From Stenotrophomonas maltophilia (GTDB lineage: Bacteria; Pseudomonadota; Gammaproteobacteria; Xanthomonadales; Xanthomonadaceae), in assembly GCF_002205165.1 (NCBI RefSeq), contig NZ_NIVS01000007.1, forward strand, positions 62,001-126,000: DNA of 64,000 nt, in the 5' to 3' direction. The number at the start of each line of letters is the position of its first letter. Positions within the stretch are counted from its first letter, which is position 1. Positions 9,055-17,393 of the stretch are shown here, piece after piece. Below the pieces are notes generated by a model. It searched no databases, was not told where the DNA came from, and saw only the letters and a program-made list of their open reading frames with translations. Position numbers and translations under genes: made by a program.

Positions 9055-9384
9055 TCAGTGCAGCGGCTTCGATGCGGCTTTGGTCGCAGTCGCGCCCAGC
9101 AGTGGCCCACGCAGCAGCACCGCGGCCACCATCACCGCCAGGAAGGCACCGTAGGCGTAGAGCACGGCCAGCACCTGTCGCCAGATCGGCCCGGCATCGT
9201 TCTGGACCACGCCGATGTGATGGCCCCACAGCATCGCCAGGATGCTCAGCACGAAGGCCAGCACCAGCGCGGCGCCATCGAACAGGCGGCGCGCGGTGCC
9301 ACGCGGCTGGCGGGGGAACAACCAGTACAGCGTGCCCAACAGCACGAACCAGGGCAGGAACAACAACAACGACAACCAGGCCAT
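9055..9384 (-). CDS. Small inner-membrane protein of unknown function
   Basis: 109 residues from the ATG at 9384 (GGGAG about 8 bases upstream). Three hydrophobic segments are visible: LSLLLFLPWFVLLGTLYWLF, ALVLAFVLSILAMLWG and YGAFLAVMVAAVLL. A basic tail follows. The open frame extends upstream to 9585, but that part is Arg/Ser/Cys-rich and looks non-coding. It sits 40 bp from the MBL hydrolase and may be co-transcribed. Not recognised. Confidence 0.6.
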   Translation of the reverse strand: MAWLSLLLFLPWFVLLGTLYWLFPRQPRGTARRLFDGAALVLAFVLSILAMLWGHHIGVVQNDAGPIWRQVLAVLYAYGAFLAVMVAAVLLRGPLLGATATKAASKPLH

Positions 9385-9502
9385 CGCAGTCTCCCGTGCA
9401 GTCGCACGCCCCGCGGCGTGCAGGGGCATCATGCCATAGCGATGGCACCGACCAAGCGTCGATGCCTGCCGGATGGCGCGGTGGCTTGGTTGCCGGCCAG
9501 CG

Positions 9503-10792
9503 TTACTCGCGCAGTGCCTGCAGTGCGGCCAACACCACGTCCACCTCGGCCTCGAGCTTGAACAGTTCGCTCTGCAGCCCGTCACCGTGCTCGGTCTGCT
9601 TGAGCACGCCGATCAGCTGACCGGCGTCGCGCGGCGAATCGAAGCCCTCGCTCTGGATCAGCAGGGTGCCATCACCGGCCTGCAGCTTGAAGTAGAAGCG
9701 GCCGTCCTTTTCGCGGTACTGCTTGAACAGTGGCGGTGCCGCGCGCGCGGCCCCGCTTTCTTCACTGGGCACGTCACCGGCGGTGGACAGATCGCGCAGG
9801 CCAACCGCATGGCGCAGCTCCTTCAGCAGCGGCACCGCGAACTGCTCGCGCAGCTGCTGCCCACGACGGCGCAGCAGCGCTTCGATCTTTTCCGGCTCGG
9901 CCATCAGCGCGTCATAACGCTCGCGCAGCGGGGTGATCTCGCTGTCGATGCGCTCGAACAGCTGCTGCTTGGCATCGCCCCAGCTGATGCCCTCGGCGAA
10001 GGCCTGCGCGAATGCAGCGGTCTGCTCCGCGGTAGCGAAGGCCTGGTACATCTGGAACAGTGCCGAGCCTTCGGTGCTCTTGGGCTCACCGGGTGCGCGC
10101 GAATCGGTGAGGATGGAGAACACCAGCTTCTTCAGCTCCGCGCGGGGTGCGAACAGCGGAATGGTGTTGTGGTAACTCTTGCTCATCTTGCGGCCGTCCA
10201 GGCCCGCCAGCGTAGCGACCTGCTCATCGATCACCACCTCGGGCAGCGGGAAGAACTCCTGGCCGTAGACGTGGTTGAAGCGCTGCGCGAAATCGCGCGC
10301 CATCTCGATGTGCTGGATCTGGTCGCGGCCGACCGGCACGCGGTTGGCCTTGAAGATCAGGATGTCGGCCGCCATCAGCACCGGGTACATGAACAGCCCC
10401 GCGCTGATGCCGGCATCGTCATCCAGCTGTTCCTCGCGGTTCTTGTCCACGGCGGCCTTGTAGGCATGGGCGCGGTTGAGGATGCCCTTGCTGGCGATCA
10501 CGGTCAGGAACCACATCAACTCGGTGGTTTCGGGGATGTCGCTCTGCCGGTAGAACCACACCTTGTCCGGATCCAGCCCGCACGCCAGCCAACTTGCCGC
10601 GATCTCCAGCGTGGAGCGCTGGGTGCGCTCCGGCTCCTGCGCCTTGATCAGGCTGTGCAGGTCGGCCAGGAAGAAGAAGCTCTCGATATCCGAGGCCTGG
10701 CTGGCGGTGATCGCCGGACGGATGGCGCCGACGTAATTGCCCAGGTGGGGCGTGCCGGAGGGGGTGATGCCGGTAAGAACGCGGGTAGTCAT
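9503..10792 (-). CDS. trpS: Tryptophan--tRNA ligase
   Basis: 429 residues. The class I signatures are present: HLGN at residues 16-19 (variant HIGH) and KMSKS at 202-206. VLTGITPSGTPHLGNY and the DRVPVGRDQ-type motif (NRVPVGRDQIQH) are those of TrpRS. It charges tRNA-Trp in the cytosol. It is longer than the roughly 334-residue E. coli enzyme because of a C-terminal extension (about residues 340-429, IQSEGFDSPRDAGQLIGVLK), a form common in this bacterial group. Confidence 0.95.
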   Translation of the reverse strand: MTTRVLTGITPSGTPHLGNYVGAIRPAITASQASDIESFFFLADLHSLIKAQEPERTQRSTLEIAASWLACGLDPDKVWFYRQSDIPETTELMWFLTVIASKGILNRAHAYKAAVDKNREEQLDDDAGISAGLFMYPVLMAADILIFKANRVPVGRDQIQHIEMARDFAQRFNHVYGQEFFPLPEVVIDEQVATLAGLDGRKMSKSYHNTIPLFAPRAELKKLVFSILTDSRAPGEPKSTEGSALFQMYQAFATAEQTAAFAQAFAEGISWGDAKQQLFERIDSEITPLRERYDALMAEPEKIEALLRRRGQQLREQFAVPLLKELRHAVGLRDLSTAGDVPSEESGAARAAPPLFKQYREKDGRFYFKLQAGDGTLLIQSEGFDSPRDAGQLIGVLKQTEHGDGLQSELFKLEAEVDVVLAALQALRE

Positions 10793-10899
10793 GGGGAATC
10801 AATGCGGACAGATGAACCGCCCCAGTTTACCTGCCTGCGCTCGACCCCGTTGGCCGGGCCCGTGCGTTTGATCCTGCACCTGCCCTGTGGAGCCCTGCC

Positions 10900-11700
10900 A
10901 TGAAACGCCTGATCCTGCCCCCGCTTGCCGTGCTGGCCCTGTGCGGCTTCAAACCGGCGGTCCCGCTTCGCTACGACACCGGCCCGGTGCACCTGACCGT
11001 GATCGACCGCGACAGCGGCCACGCCCTGACCCAGTACCGCCAGCACGGCCAGCGCTGGATCGCCGGCCAACAGGGCCACCGTTACAGCGTACGCCTGCGC
11101 AACGGCAGCGCCGAGCGCGTGCTGGTGGTGCTCTCGGTCGATGGCCTGAATGCCATCAGCGGCGAGGTGGCGGCCCCGCACCAGACCGGCTACGTGCTCA
11201 ACCCGTGGCAGACCACCGATATCCACGGCTGGCGCAAATCCGCCGACGAGGTCGCCCAGTTCGTGTTCACCGATCCGGAGCGCAGCTATGCCGGCCGCAC
11301 CGGACGCCCGGCCAACATCGGCGTGATCGGCGTGGCCGTGTTCCGCGAGGCGGGCCGGGTGTCATGGGAAGCCGCGCCCGCCGTGGCCGGCTCCGCAGAT
11401 GCCAAGGCGCGCCCGCAGGCACGCTCGTCGGCCATGGAAAACGCCCGCGTGACCGGGTCCACCGCCCCGGCACCCCAACTGGGCACCGGCCACGGCGAAC
11501 GCGAGCTGTCGCGGGTGCGCAACACCGCGTTCGAGCGCGACACCGCGTCTCCGGCGCAGCAGGTGCAGGTCCGTTACGACAGCGAGCGCAACCTGGTGGC
11601 CCGCGGGATCATTGCGCAGGTGGAACCCGGGACGCGCGATGAGCCCGAGGCGTTCCCGGGCCAGTACGTGCCCGATCCACCGCGCTATCGCCGTCGCTGA
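10900..11700 (+). CDS. Conserved exported protein of unknown function
   Basis: 266 residues with a short hydrophobic N-terminus (MKRLILPPLAVLALCGF). A compact globular region of about 140 residues follows (LTVIDRDSGHALTQYRQHGQRWIAGQQGHRYSVRLRN), then a low-complexity linker and a basic Pro/Arg tail. The cysteine at residue 15 could be a lipidation site, though the surrounding box is poor. It is divergent from trpS and is followed by a strong terminator. No family assigned. Confidence 0.65.
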   Translation: MKRLILPPLAVLALCGFKPAVPLRYDTGPVHLTVIDRDSGHALTQYRQHGQRWIAGQQGHRYSVRLRNGSAERVLVVLSVDGLNAISGEVAAPHQTGYVLNPWQTTDIHGWRKSADEVAQFVFTDPERSYAGRTGRPANIGVIGVAVFREAGRVSWEAAPAVAGSADAKARPQARSSAMENARVTGSTAPAPQLGTGHGERELSRVRNTAFERDTASPAQQVQVRYDSERNLVARGIIAQVEPGTRDEPEAFPGQYVPDPPRYRRR

Positions 11701-11721
11701 TCACCGAAGCACGACAACAAA

Positions 11722-11745
11722 AACGGGCCGCTTTCGCGGCCCGTT
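11722..11745. terminator. Bidirectional terminator between convergent genes
   Basis: A perfect 10-bp stem (aacgggccgc / gcggcccgtt) with a TTTC loop. A-rich sequence precedes it and T-rich sequence follows, so it can serve both the exported-protein gene and the convergent csbD-like gene. Confidence 0.85.
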
Positions 11746-11790
11746 CCGGTTTCAACCCCCGACGGCGGTGCCGTCGTCATGGATCACCAC

Positions 11791-12012
11791 TCAGTGGTAA
11801 TCCGGATAATCCTTGCGCATGGCCGCTTCGAAGTCGCGGACTTCGGTTTCAGCGCGGTCGCGTGCCCAGCCATAGCGTTCCTGCAGGCGGCCTGCGAGGT
11901 ACTCGGCATTGCCCTCGGCCACCTTGAAATCGTCGTCGGTCAGGTCGCCCCACTTGGCCTGCGCCTTGCCCTTGAGCTGCGTCCACTTGCCGGAAATGAT
12001 GTCTTTGTTCAT
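11791..12012 (-). CDS. CsbD family stress-response protein
   Basis: 73 residues, a typical CsbD/YjbJ length. It opens [28 protein letters not shown], the family signature, followed by [20 protein letters not shown]. These are small, hydrophilic, helical cytosolic proteins induced by general stress; their molecular role is not known. It stands alone between a terminator and the entericidin gene. Confidence 0.92.
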   Translation of the reverse strand: MNKDIISGKWTQLKGKAQAKWGDLTDDDFKVAEGNAEYLAGRLQERYGWARDRAETEVRDFEAAMRKDYPDYH

Positions 12013-12164
12013 GGGTTCGCTTCCTTGATTGCAACGGCCATCTCGCCGTGGGACCAGATTGCGCCAGGCCGCGTTGCCGCGCGGTCAAGCGGCGATGAAG
12101 CGCGCGCTCACGAGCTTGAATGGATTCACCCCCACCGGGTTGCGCCGTCATCCACCGGACATGA

Positions 12165-12190
12165 AAAAGGCCGGGAAATCCCGGCCTTTT
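12165..12190 (-). terminator. Terminator of the entericidin gene
   Basis: An 11-bp stem (aaaaggccggg / cccggcctttt) with a 4-nt loop. On the minus strand it ends in a run of T. It lies 23 bp after the entericidin stop. Confidence 0.85.
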
Positions 12191-12213
12191 CCGTTGACGA
12201 CTGATCCGTTGGA

Positions 12214-12351
12214 TCAGTTGCCCTTGGCAGCGCCTTCGACCGTTTCACCGGCCTTCTGCACGTCCTTGCCGGCACCGGCAACGGTGTTGCAGCCGGACAG
12301 CATGGCCACCGAGAACATCGACAACAGCATCAGTGCGATAACACGCTTCAT
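12214..12351 (-). CDS. Entericidin A/B family lipoprotein
   Basis: 45 residues from the ATG at 12351, preceded by GGAG. It has a lipoprotein signal with lipobox LSGC (Cys21), then NTVAGAGKDVQKAGETVEGAAK, the amphipathic repeat of entericidins. Entericidin B in E. coli is a small membrane lipoprotein tied to stationary-phase lysis. The role in this group is not established. It has its own terminator, so it is monocistronic. Confidence 0.9.
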   Translation of the reverse strand: MKRVIALMLLSMFSVAMLSGCNTVAGAGKDVQKAGETVEGAAKGN

Positions 12352-12542
12352 AGGGTTCTCCTGGTTGTTCAAATTCAATACCGAAATCCGGTCCCGCCTG
12401 TCAGAAGAGCACTCCAGCGCAGCTCCCCTTCCCGACCTGCAGTGCCGTGGGTTCAACCACACGGCGCCGCGTGAAGTGCAATCTGGCGGGAGAGGCGTGC
12501 AGCGGATGTGAATGCACGCCAATACGGTTCAGCCAGCCCTGC

Positions 12543-13463
12543 TCAATCGCGCATCAGCGTCGATTTTCCGAACAGGCTTTCGACCAGATCGACCGCCAGT
12601 TCGGCGGTGGCGTTGCGGTTGTCGAGCAGCGGATTCAGCTCGACGATGTCCAGTGAGCCCATGCGCCCGGTGTCGGCGATCATCTCCATCACCAGCTGCG
12701 CTTCGCGGTAGTTGACCCCGCCCGGCACCGTGGTGCCCACGCCCGGCGCGATGCTCGGGTCCAGGAAGTCCACGTCGAAGCTGACGTGCAGATGAGTGTT
12801 GGCATCGATGCCGGCCAGCGCCGCCTCCATGGTGCGCTTCATGCCGGCTTCGTCGATGTAGCGCATGTCGTAGACATCCACCTGGTGCTGCTTGATCAGG
12901 CGCTTCTCTTCCTGGTCCACCGAACGGATGCCGATCTGGTGCACCTGCTGCGGGCGGATCGCCGGTGCGTCACCGCCGAGGCGGGTCAGCGCGTCCGGGC
13001 CCAGCCCACACAGGCAGGCCACCGGCATGCCGTGTACGTTGCCCGACGGGGTGACCTCGCTGGTGTTGAAATCCGAATGCGCATCCAGCCACAGGACGCG
13101 CAGGTCCTTGCCCTGTTCGCGGCACCAGCGCGCAACCGCGGTGATCGAGCCGATCCCGAGACAGTGGTCGCCACCGAGCATGATCGGCATGCGCCCGGCC
13201 TGCAGCTCGCCGTAGGTCGCCTCCATCAGTGCACGGTTCCAGGCCACCACTTCATCGAGATGGCGGTAGCCCTGCACTGGCGCCGTCCACGGATTGCGCG
13301 GGCCGTCCAGGTTGCCGAGGTCGCGCACGTCCACGCCGCGCGCGGTGAGCGCGTCCCCCAGGCCCGCGATGCGCAGGGCGTCCGGTCCCAGACCCGCGCC
13401 ACGGTGGCCCGCCCCGATATCGGTGGGCACGCCAATCAGGGAAACCGGGGAATACATCGCCAT
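12543..13463 (-). CDS. rocF: Arginase
   Basis: 306 residues from the ATG at 13463 (GGAGG eight bases upstream). The ureohydrolase manganese motifs are all present: GGDHCLGIGS, WLDAHSDFN and SFDVDFLDPSIAPGVGT. It converts arginine to ornithine and urea in the cytosol. The length and the N-terminal PVSLIGVPTDIGAGHRGA fit arginase (RocF) better than agmatinase. It stands alone upstream of tRNA-Thr. Confidence 0.93.
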   Translation of the reverse strand: MAMYSPVSLIGVPTDIGAGHRGAGLGPDALRIAGLGDALTARGVDVRDLGNLDGPRNPWTAPVQGYRHLDEVVAWNRALMEATYGELQAGRMPIMLGGDHCLGIGSITAVARWCREQGKDLRVLWLDAHSDFNTSEVTPSGNVHGMPVACLCGLGPDALTRLGGDAPAIRPQQVHQIGIRSVDQEEKRLIKQHQVDVYDMRYIDEAGMKRTMEAALAGIDANTHLHVSFDVDFLDPSIAPGVGTTVPGGVNYREAQLVMEMIADTGRMGSLDIVELNPLLDNRNATAELAVDLVESLFGKSTLMRD

Positions 13464-13556
13464 CGCTGTTGCCTCCGTTGCAAAGAGGACCAGCATAGCC
13501 AGCGCGGGGGGATACGACTCGCGGCGCTGCAGCAGTCGTCAGCGACCGTGCATCGA

Positions 13557-13632
13557 TGGTGCCGGCACCCGGATTCGAACTGGGGACCTACCGCTTACAA
13601 GGCGGTTGCTCTACCAACTGAGCTATGCCGGC
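13557..13632 (-). tRNA. tRNA-Thr (anticodon TGT)
   Basis: A 76-nt cloverleaf on the minus strand. The acceptor stem GCCGGCA pairs with TGCCGGC, and the CCA end is encoded. The D-arm reads AGCTCAGTTGGTAGAGC, the anticodon loop CTTGTAA gives TGT, and the T-arm is GGTTCGAATCC-like (AGTTCGAATC). TGT reads ACA/ACG threonine codons. Confidence 0.96.
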
Positions 13633-13673
13633 ATGGGCATCGCGGCGGGACGACCCGTCGCGGAGCCGGGATT

Positions 13674-14513
13674 CTAGCGCAAGCGTGCGCATTCCAGCGA
13701 GCGTTGCTGGGCGGCCCCGCTGCGCTGGCGGGCCACGGCGGCGTCGGTACCGTCGGCCAGGGTCGCATCCAGCCACCACTGCGCGCTGCCATCGCCCCCG
13801 CTGGCGACCATGGTCGCCTTGAAACCGGCTGCGCTCAGGGCCGCGAGACGGCGATCCGCGCCTTCCCGGTTGCGGTACTGGCCCAGCGCGATGGCGTTGG
13901 TCTCCTCGCCCTGGGCAATGATGTAGTAGTCGCTCACGCCCGCTGCGACGATGCGCTTGACCGTGGCCTGCGCCTCCTCACGGCTGGCGGCGGGCGGCAG
14001 CAGCACGCGGTAACGGGTGGCGCTGGCATCGGCGACCTCGCGCAGCCTGGCCCCACGCAGAGCACCCCCGGCGCGCGACTGGGCGGCCTGGGCGGCGGCG
14101 CGGTCCGCGAACGGCCCCAGGCTCACGCAGTGGGCGGGCGTGGGCGTGGGCGTTGCGGTGACGGCCGCAGGCGCGGCTGCCGGTGCGGGAACTGCGGCCA
14201 CCGGGGCCGGTGCCGGTGCGCTGGCGACTGCCGTCGGCGCAGGCGCGTCAGCCAAGGCGGTGGCCGGTGCGGCGGCGGTCGCCTGCGGCGGGGCCACCGG
14301 CGCGGCGGCGGGCGTGACGTCTTGCAGTGCCGGCGCGGCGTTCAGCGGCGTTGCGGCAGCCGGCGGCGCCTGCGTGGACGGCAGCACTTCAAGCTGCGCC
14401 ACACCGGCCGGCGAGGCCGGTGGTGCGCTGACCGGTTCACCGCGCAGCAGCCACCACAGCGCGACACCGAGGTTGAGGATGACCAGGACGACGATCAGGG
14501 CACGGGTGAGCAT
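13674..14513 (-). CDS. SPOR-domain protein
   Basis: 279 residues. There is one N-terminal membrane anchor (ALIVVLVILNLGVALWWLL), a long Ala/Pro-rich linker (about residues 30-125), and then a SPOR-like domain (CVSLGPFADRAAAQAAQSRA through YYIIAQG, about 130-205). SPOR domains bind denuded peptidoglycan glycan strands, mostly at the division septum. It lies 9 bp downstream of coaX, and birA-coaX-SPOR looks like one operon. The Ala/Pro linker makes the opposite strand open in other frames; those are shadows. Confidence 0.85.
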   Translation of the reverse strand: MLTRALIVVLVILNLGVALWWLLRGEPVSAPPASPAGVAQLEVLPSTQAPPAAATPLNAAPALQDVTPAAAPVAPPQATAAAPATALADAPAPTAVASAPAPAPVAAVPAPAAAPAAVTATPTPTPAHCVSLGPFADRAAAQAAQSRAGGALRGARLREVADASATRYRVLLPPAASREEAQATVKRIVAAGVSDYYIIAQGEETNAIALGQYRNREGADRRLAALSAAGFKATMVASGGDGSAQWWLDATLADGTDAAVARQRSGAAQQRSLECARLR

Positions 14514-14522
14514 CGGCTGATC

Positions 14523-15260
14523 CTAGCCTGCCGACGGCGGTTGATGCACGGCCCAGCGGGCCAGCCCATCCAGCACCAGCGAGGGCTGGAATTCGGCATC
14601 GCCGAGCAGCGGCAGCAGCGCCGGTGCGCCGCCCCCGTGCACCAGCAGATGCGGCAGCGCGCCGAGGCGTTCACCGCCCTGCGCGCGGCTGCGTTCGATC
14701 AGCGCCACGGCTGCACCATCGCAGCCGGAGGCCAGCGCATCGGCGGTATCGTTGGCGAACTCACTGTAGTCACCGCCTGCGGCCGGCAACTGCACGGCGC
14801 GCGCATGCAGCGCTTCGCGCATGGTGGTTGGCGAGGCGGCAATGCGTCCGCCGTGATGCTGTCCCTCGGCGTCGAGCAGATCGATGGTGAGCGCGGTGCC
14901 CACCCCGGCGATCAGCACGGCCTGGCCACGCGCCGCCACGGCCAGCAGTGCCAGGTAGCGGTCCACGCCGAAGCGGGCGGGATCGGCGTAGGCGATCCGC
15001 ACCCCGGCATACTCGGCCTCGGTACGCGCGACCCGCACGTGGCGGAAGCGCGCCTGCAGCACATCCAGCATGGCGGCCGTCAGCGATGGTGCGGCGACGC
15101 TGGCCACATACGCGGTATCGCCCGAGGGCAGCGCCTCCAGTGCCAGCGCAGGCATTGCCTCGGCGCCGTGCGGCCACGCCTGCACGTCACCGGCGCGCAT
15201 GCCCTGCAGCGGCGCGAACTTGAAGCGCGAATTGCCCAGATCAAACAACCAGTCGCTCAT
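14523..15260 (-). CDS. coaX: Type III pantothenate kinase
   Basis: 245 residues from the ATG at 15260, giving MSDWLFDLGNSRFKFA, the N-terminal ATP-binding D-x-GN-[ST]-x-x-K/R motif of CoaX. RFGVDRYLALLA and GVGTALTIDLLD are the other conserved blocks. It catalyses the first step of coenzyme A synthesis in the cytosol. The start overlaps the stop of birA by 4 bp, so translation is probably coupled. This birA-coaX pairing is common in Xanthomonadaceae. Confidence 0.93.
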   Translation of the reverse strand: MSDWLFDLGNSRFKFAPLQGMRAGDVQAWPHGAEAMPALALEALPSGDTAYVASVAAPSLTAAMLDVLQARFRHVRVARTEAEYAGVRIAYADPARFGVDRYLALLAVAARGQAVLIAGVGTALTIDLLDAEGQHHGGRIAASPTTMREALHARAVQLPAAGGDYSEFANDTADALASGCDGAAVALIERSRAQGGERLGALPHLLVHGGGAPALLPLLGDAEFQPSLVLDGLARWAVHQPPSAG

Positions 15261-16234
15261 TGCGCCCTCACGCTGACTTCGCCCGCATGGAAAACCCGCT
15301 CGCTGCCGTCGATACGCACGCGCAGCGCTCCGTCGTCGGCCAGACCCAACGCCGTGCCGGCAAACAGCACCCCGCCTTCTTCCACCTGCACCTCGCGTCC
15401 GGCCAGGCTGTCCAGCGCGGCATAACGCGCAAGGAACGGCGCCAGACCCTCCTGCTCGAACGCGTCCAATGCTGGCAGCAGAGCGGCCAGGATGCGTGCG
15501 ACCACCGCGTTGCGCGAGGTCTGTTCGCCGGAGAGCGTGTCCAGGTCGGTCCAGGGCTGGGTGATCTCCGCTGCGAAGGCGGCTGGCATCCGCACATTGA
15601 CGCCCAGGCCGATCACGGCGCGCGCAGGGCCGGCGAATTCGCCGCCGCCTTCGATCAGCAGGCCCCCGAGTTTGCGGCCGTCGACGATGAGGTCGTTGGG
15701 CCACTTCAGTGCGACATCGCGAAAACCCGCCTCGCGCAGTGCTTCGGCCACCGCGACCCCGGCGACCAGGCTCAGCCCGCCCAGCCGGGACAGGCCACCG
15801 GCAAACCCACGCAGCACCGAGAGATAGATGTGCGCGGCCAGCGGCGACGCCCAGGCCCGCCCGCGGCGCCCGCGGCCCCGGGTCTGGCGCTCGGCCAGCA
15901 ACACCGCCACCCCGCGCTCCGGCGCGCTGCAGCGCAGCAATTCACTGTTCGTTGACGCGACGGACCAGGCGATCTCCAGCGAGGCCAGGTCGGCCGACAC
16001 CGGGGCCGGCAGCGCAGCCTGGATGGCATCGACCTCCAGCAGATCCAGCGGCTGCTGCAGCTGGTAGCCATCACCAGCACGGCCGTCGATATCGACCCCG
16101 GCGGCTCTAAGTCCTTGAATCCGCTTCCAAATCGCGGCGCGGGTCTGGCCCAGTTCGCGCGCCAGCGCGTCGCCGGACAGGCGCCCGGCGCCCAGTTTGG
16201 CCAGCAGTTGGCGGTCGTCCACGGCAGCTTCCAT
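15257..16234 (-). CDS. birA: Bifunctional biotin--protein ligase / biotin operon repressor
   Basis: 325 residues. An N-terminal winged helix (LSGDALARELGQTRAAIWKRIQGLRAAG, about 15-45) precedes the ligase core, which has the biotinyl-AMP loop TRGRGRRGRAW and KWPNDL. A short SH3-like C-terminal domain follows. It attaches biotin to acetyl-CoA carboxylase and, having the helix-turn-helix domain, may also repress transcription. It is first gene of the birA-coaX-SPOR unit. Confidence 0.94.
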   Translation of the reverse strand: MEAAVDDRQLLAKLGAGRLSGDALARELGQTRAAIWKRIQGLRAAGVDIDGRAGDGYQLQQPLDLLEVDAIQAALPAPVSADLASLEIAWSVASTNSELLRCSAPERGVAVLLAERQTRGRGRRGRAWASPLAAHIYLSVLRGFAGGLSRLGGLSLVAGVAVAEALREAGFRDVALKWPNDLIVDGRKLGGLLIEGGGEFAGPARAVIGLGVNVRMPAAFAAEITQPWTDLDTLSGEQTSRNAVVARILAALLPALDAFEQEGLAPFLARYAALDSLAGREVQVEEGGVLFAGTALGLADDGALRVRIDGSERVFHAGEVSVRAQ

Positions 16235-16350
16235 CGGGTAAACGGGAAAAGTATGCGGGAAAGCCGCCGCCAGCGCCCGCCGGGGGCCTTCCTATCCCCC
16301 GGCCGAATCGGGCTAGAATCGGGAACTTGACCCGCCGCTGGATGTTGACG

Positions 16351-16626
16351 ATGCGCCCGTTCGCCCATTGCCTGCTCCTCCTGATGGCCCCGCTGGCCGC
16401 GCACGCTTCCGATGCGCTCACCACGGCGGGCCGCGGCGCGTGTGTCTATACGGCCGGCGAGAACGAACGCAGTGCCCCGGCATCGGCCTCGGCCGCGTCC
16501 GCCCCGAACACGGTCAAGCCCAGCGCCAGCAGCGGGACCAGCACCGGTGGCGGCGGCGATGACGACGTGTTGCCGCGCCTGCGTGCACCGAAGTGGCACA
16601 GCTTCCTGCCGGGTATGTTCCGCTGA
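16351..16626 (+). CDS. Small exported protein of unknown function
   Basis: 91 residues from the ATG at 16351; an ATG at 16327 is also possible. It has a clear signal peptide (MRPFAHCLLLLMAPLAAHAS), then a Ser/Ala/Gly-rich unstructured region with GGGGDDD, and ends RAPKWHSFLPGMFR. Its 3' end overlaps the proposed mtfA start by 34 bp. No family recognised. Confidence 0.6.
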   Translation: MRPFAHCLLLLMAPLAAHASDALTTAGRGACVYTAGENERSAPASASAASAPNTVKPSASSGTSTGGGGDDDVLPRLRAPKWHSFLPGMFR

Positions 16627-17378
16627 TCGAACGACTGTTGGGCTGGCTGCGCCGCACGCCACGCGAGATCGACCCCACCCTCTGGGACCGCACCTGCCGC
16701 CGCGCGGCATGGCTGCAGCACCTCGACCCTGCCCGCCGCGAGCGCCTGCGCGTCCTCGCCGCTCGTTTTCTGCATGAAAAGACCATCAGCCCGGCCGCCG
16801 AACTGCAGCTCGACGAGGCCGATGGCGTGCTGTTGGCCGCGCTGTGCTGCCTGCCGTTGCTGGAACTGGGCGAGATCGGCCTGCGTGGCTGGTCGCAGCT
16901 GATCGTCTACCCCAACGCGTTCCGTGTGCATCGCAGCCAGGTGGATGCGGCCGGGGTGCTGCACGAGTGGGACGACGCGCTGATCGGCGAATCCTGGGAC
17001 AGCGGTCCGTTGATTCTGTCGTGGGCCGACATCCAGGCCGACATCGCCGACCCCGAGGCCGGGTTCTGCGTGGCGGTGCATGAGATGGCGCACAAGATCG
17101 ATGCGCTGGACGGGGCGATCGACGGCACGCCCCCGTTGCCACGCGCGTGGCAGAAGCAATGGGCGGCGGATTTCCAGCAGGCCTATGACGCGTTCTGCGC
17201 CGAGGTGGATCAGGGCCGCGAGACGCTGATCGATCCGTATGCGTCCGAAGCGCCGGAAGAATTCTTCGCGGTGGTCAGCGAGTACCACTTCTCTGCGCCG
17301 GCGCTGCTGGCGCGCGAGATGCCGGCGGTCGCCGGGCATCTGCAGCGGTTCTATGGTCCATCACCGCTGATGCGGTGA
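16593..17378 (+). CDS. mtfA: MtfA-type zinc peptidase (M90 family)
   Basis: Up to 261 residues, close to the usual 260-270. The zinc motif is HEMAHKID in FCVAVHEMAHKIDALDG, with a downstream glutamate in PEEFFAVVSEYHF. In E. coli MtfA binds the glucose repressor Mlc and has aminopeptidase activity. The start is uncertain: GTG at 16593 overlaps the upstream gene and has no clear ribosome site. The Arg-rich N-terminus (ERLLGWLRRTPREID) fits the family. Confidence 0.88.
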   Translation: MAQLPAGYVPLIERLLGWLRRTPREIDPTLWDRTCRRAAWLQHLDPARRERLRVLAARFLHEKTISPAAELQLDEADGVLLAALCCLPLLELGEIGLRGWSQLIVYPNAFRVHRSQVDAAGVLHEWDDALIGESWDSGPLILSWADIQADIADPEAGFCVAVHEMAHKIDALDGAIDGTPPLPRAWQKQWAADFQQAYDAFCAEVDQGRETLIDPYASEAPEEFFAVVSEYHFSAPALLAREMPAVAGHLQRFYGPSPLMR

Positions 17379-17393
17379 CCAGGGCCACGGCCG

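Noticed and set aside
12786-15425. 879-residue open frame on the plus strand
   Set aside because: It runs antisense through arginase, tRNA-Thr, the SPOR gene and coaX, is rich in His/Arg/Gly, and reflects high GC at third codon positions.
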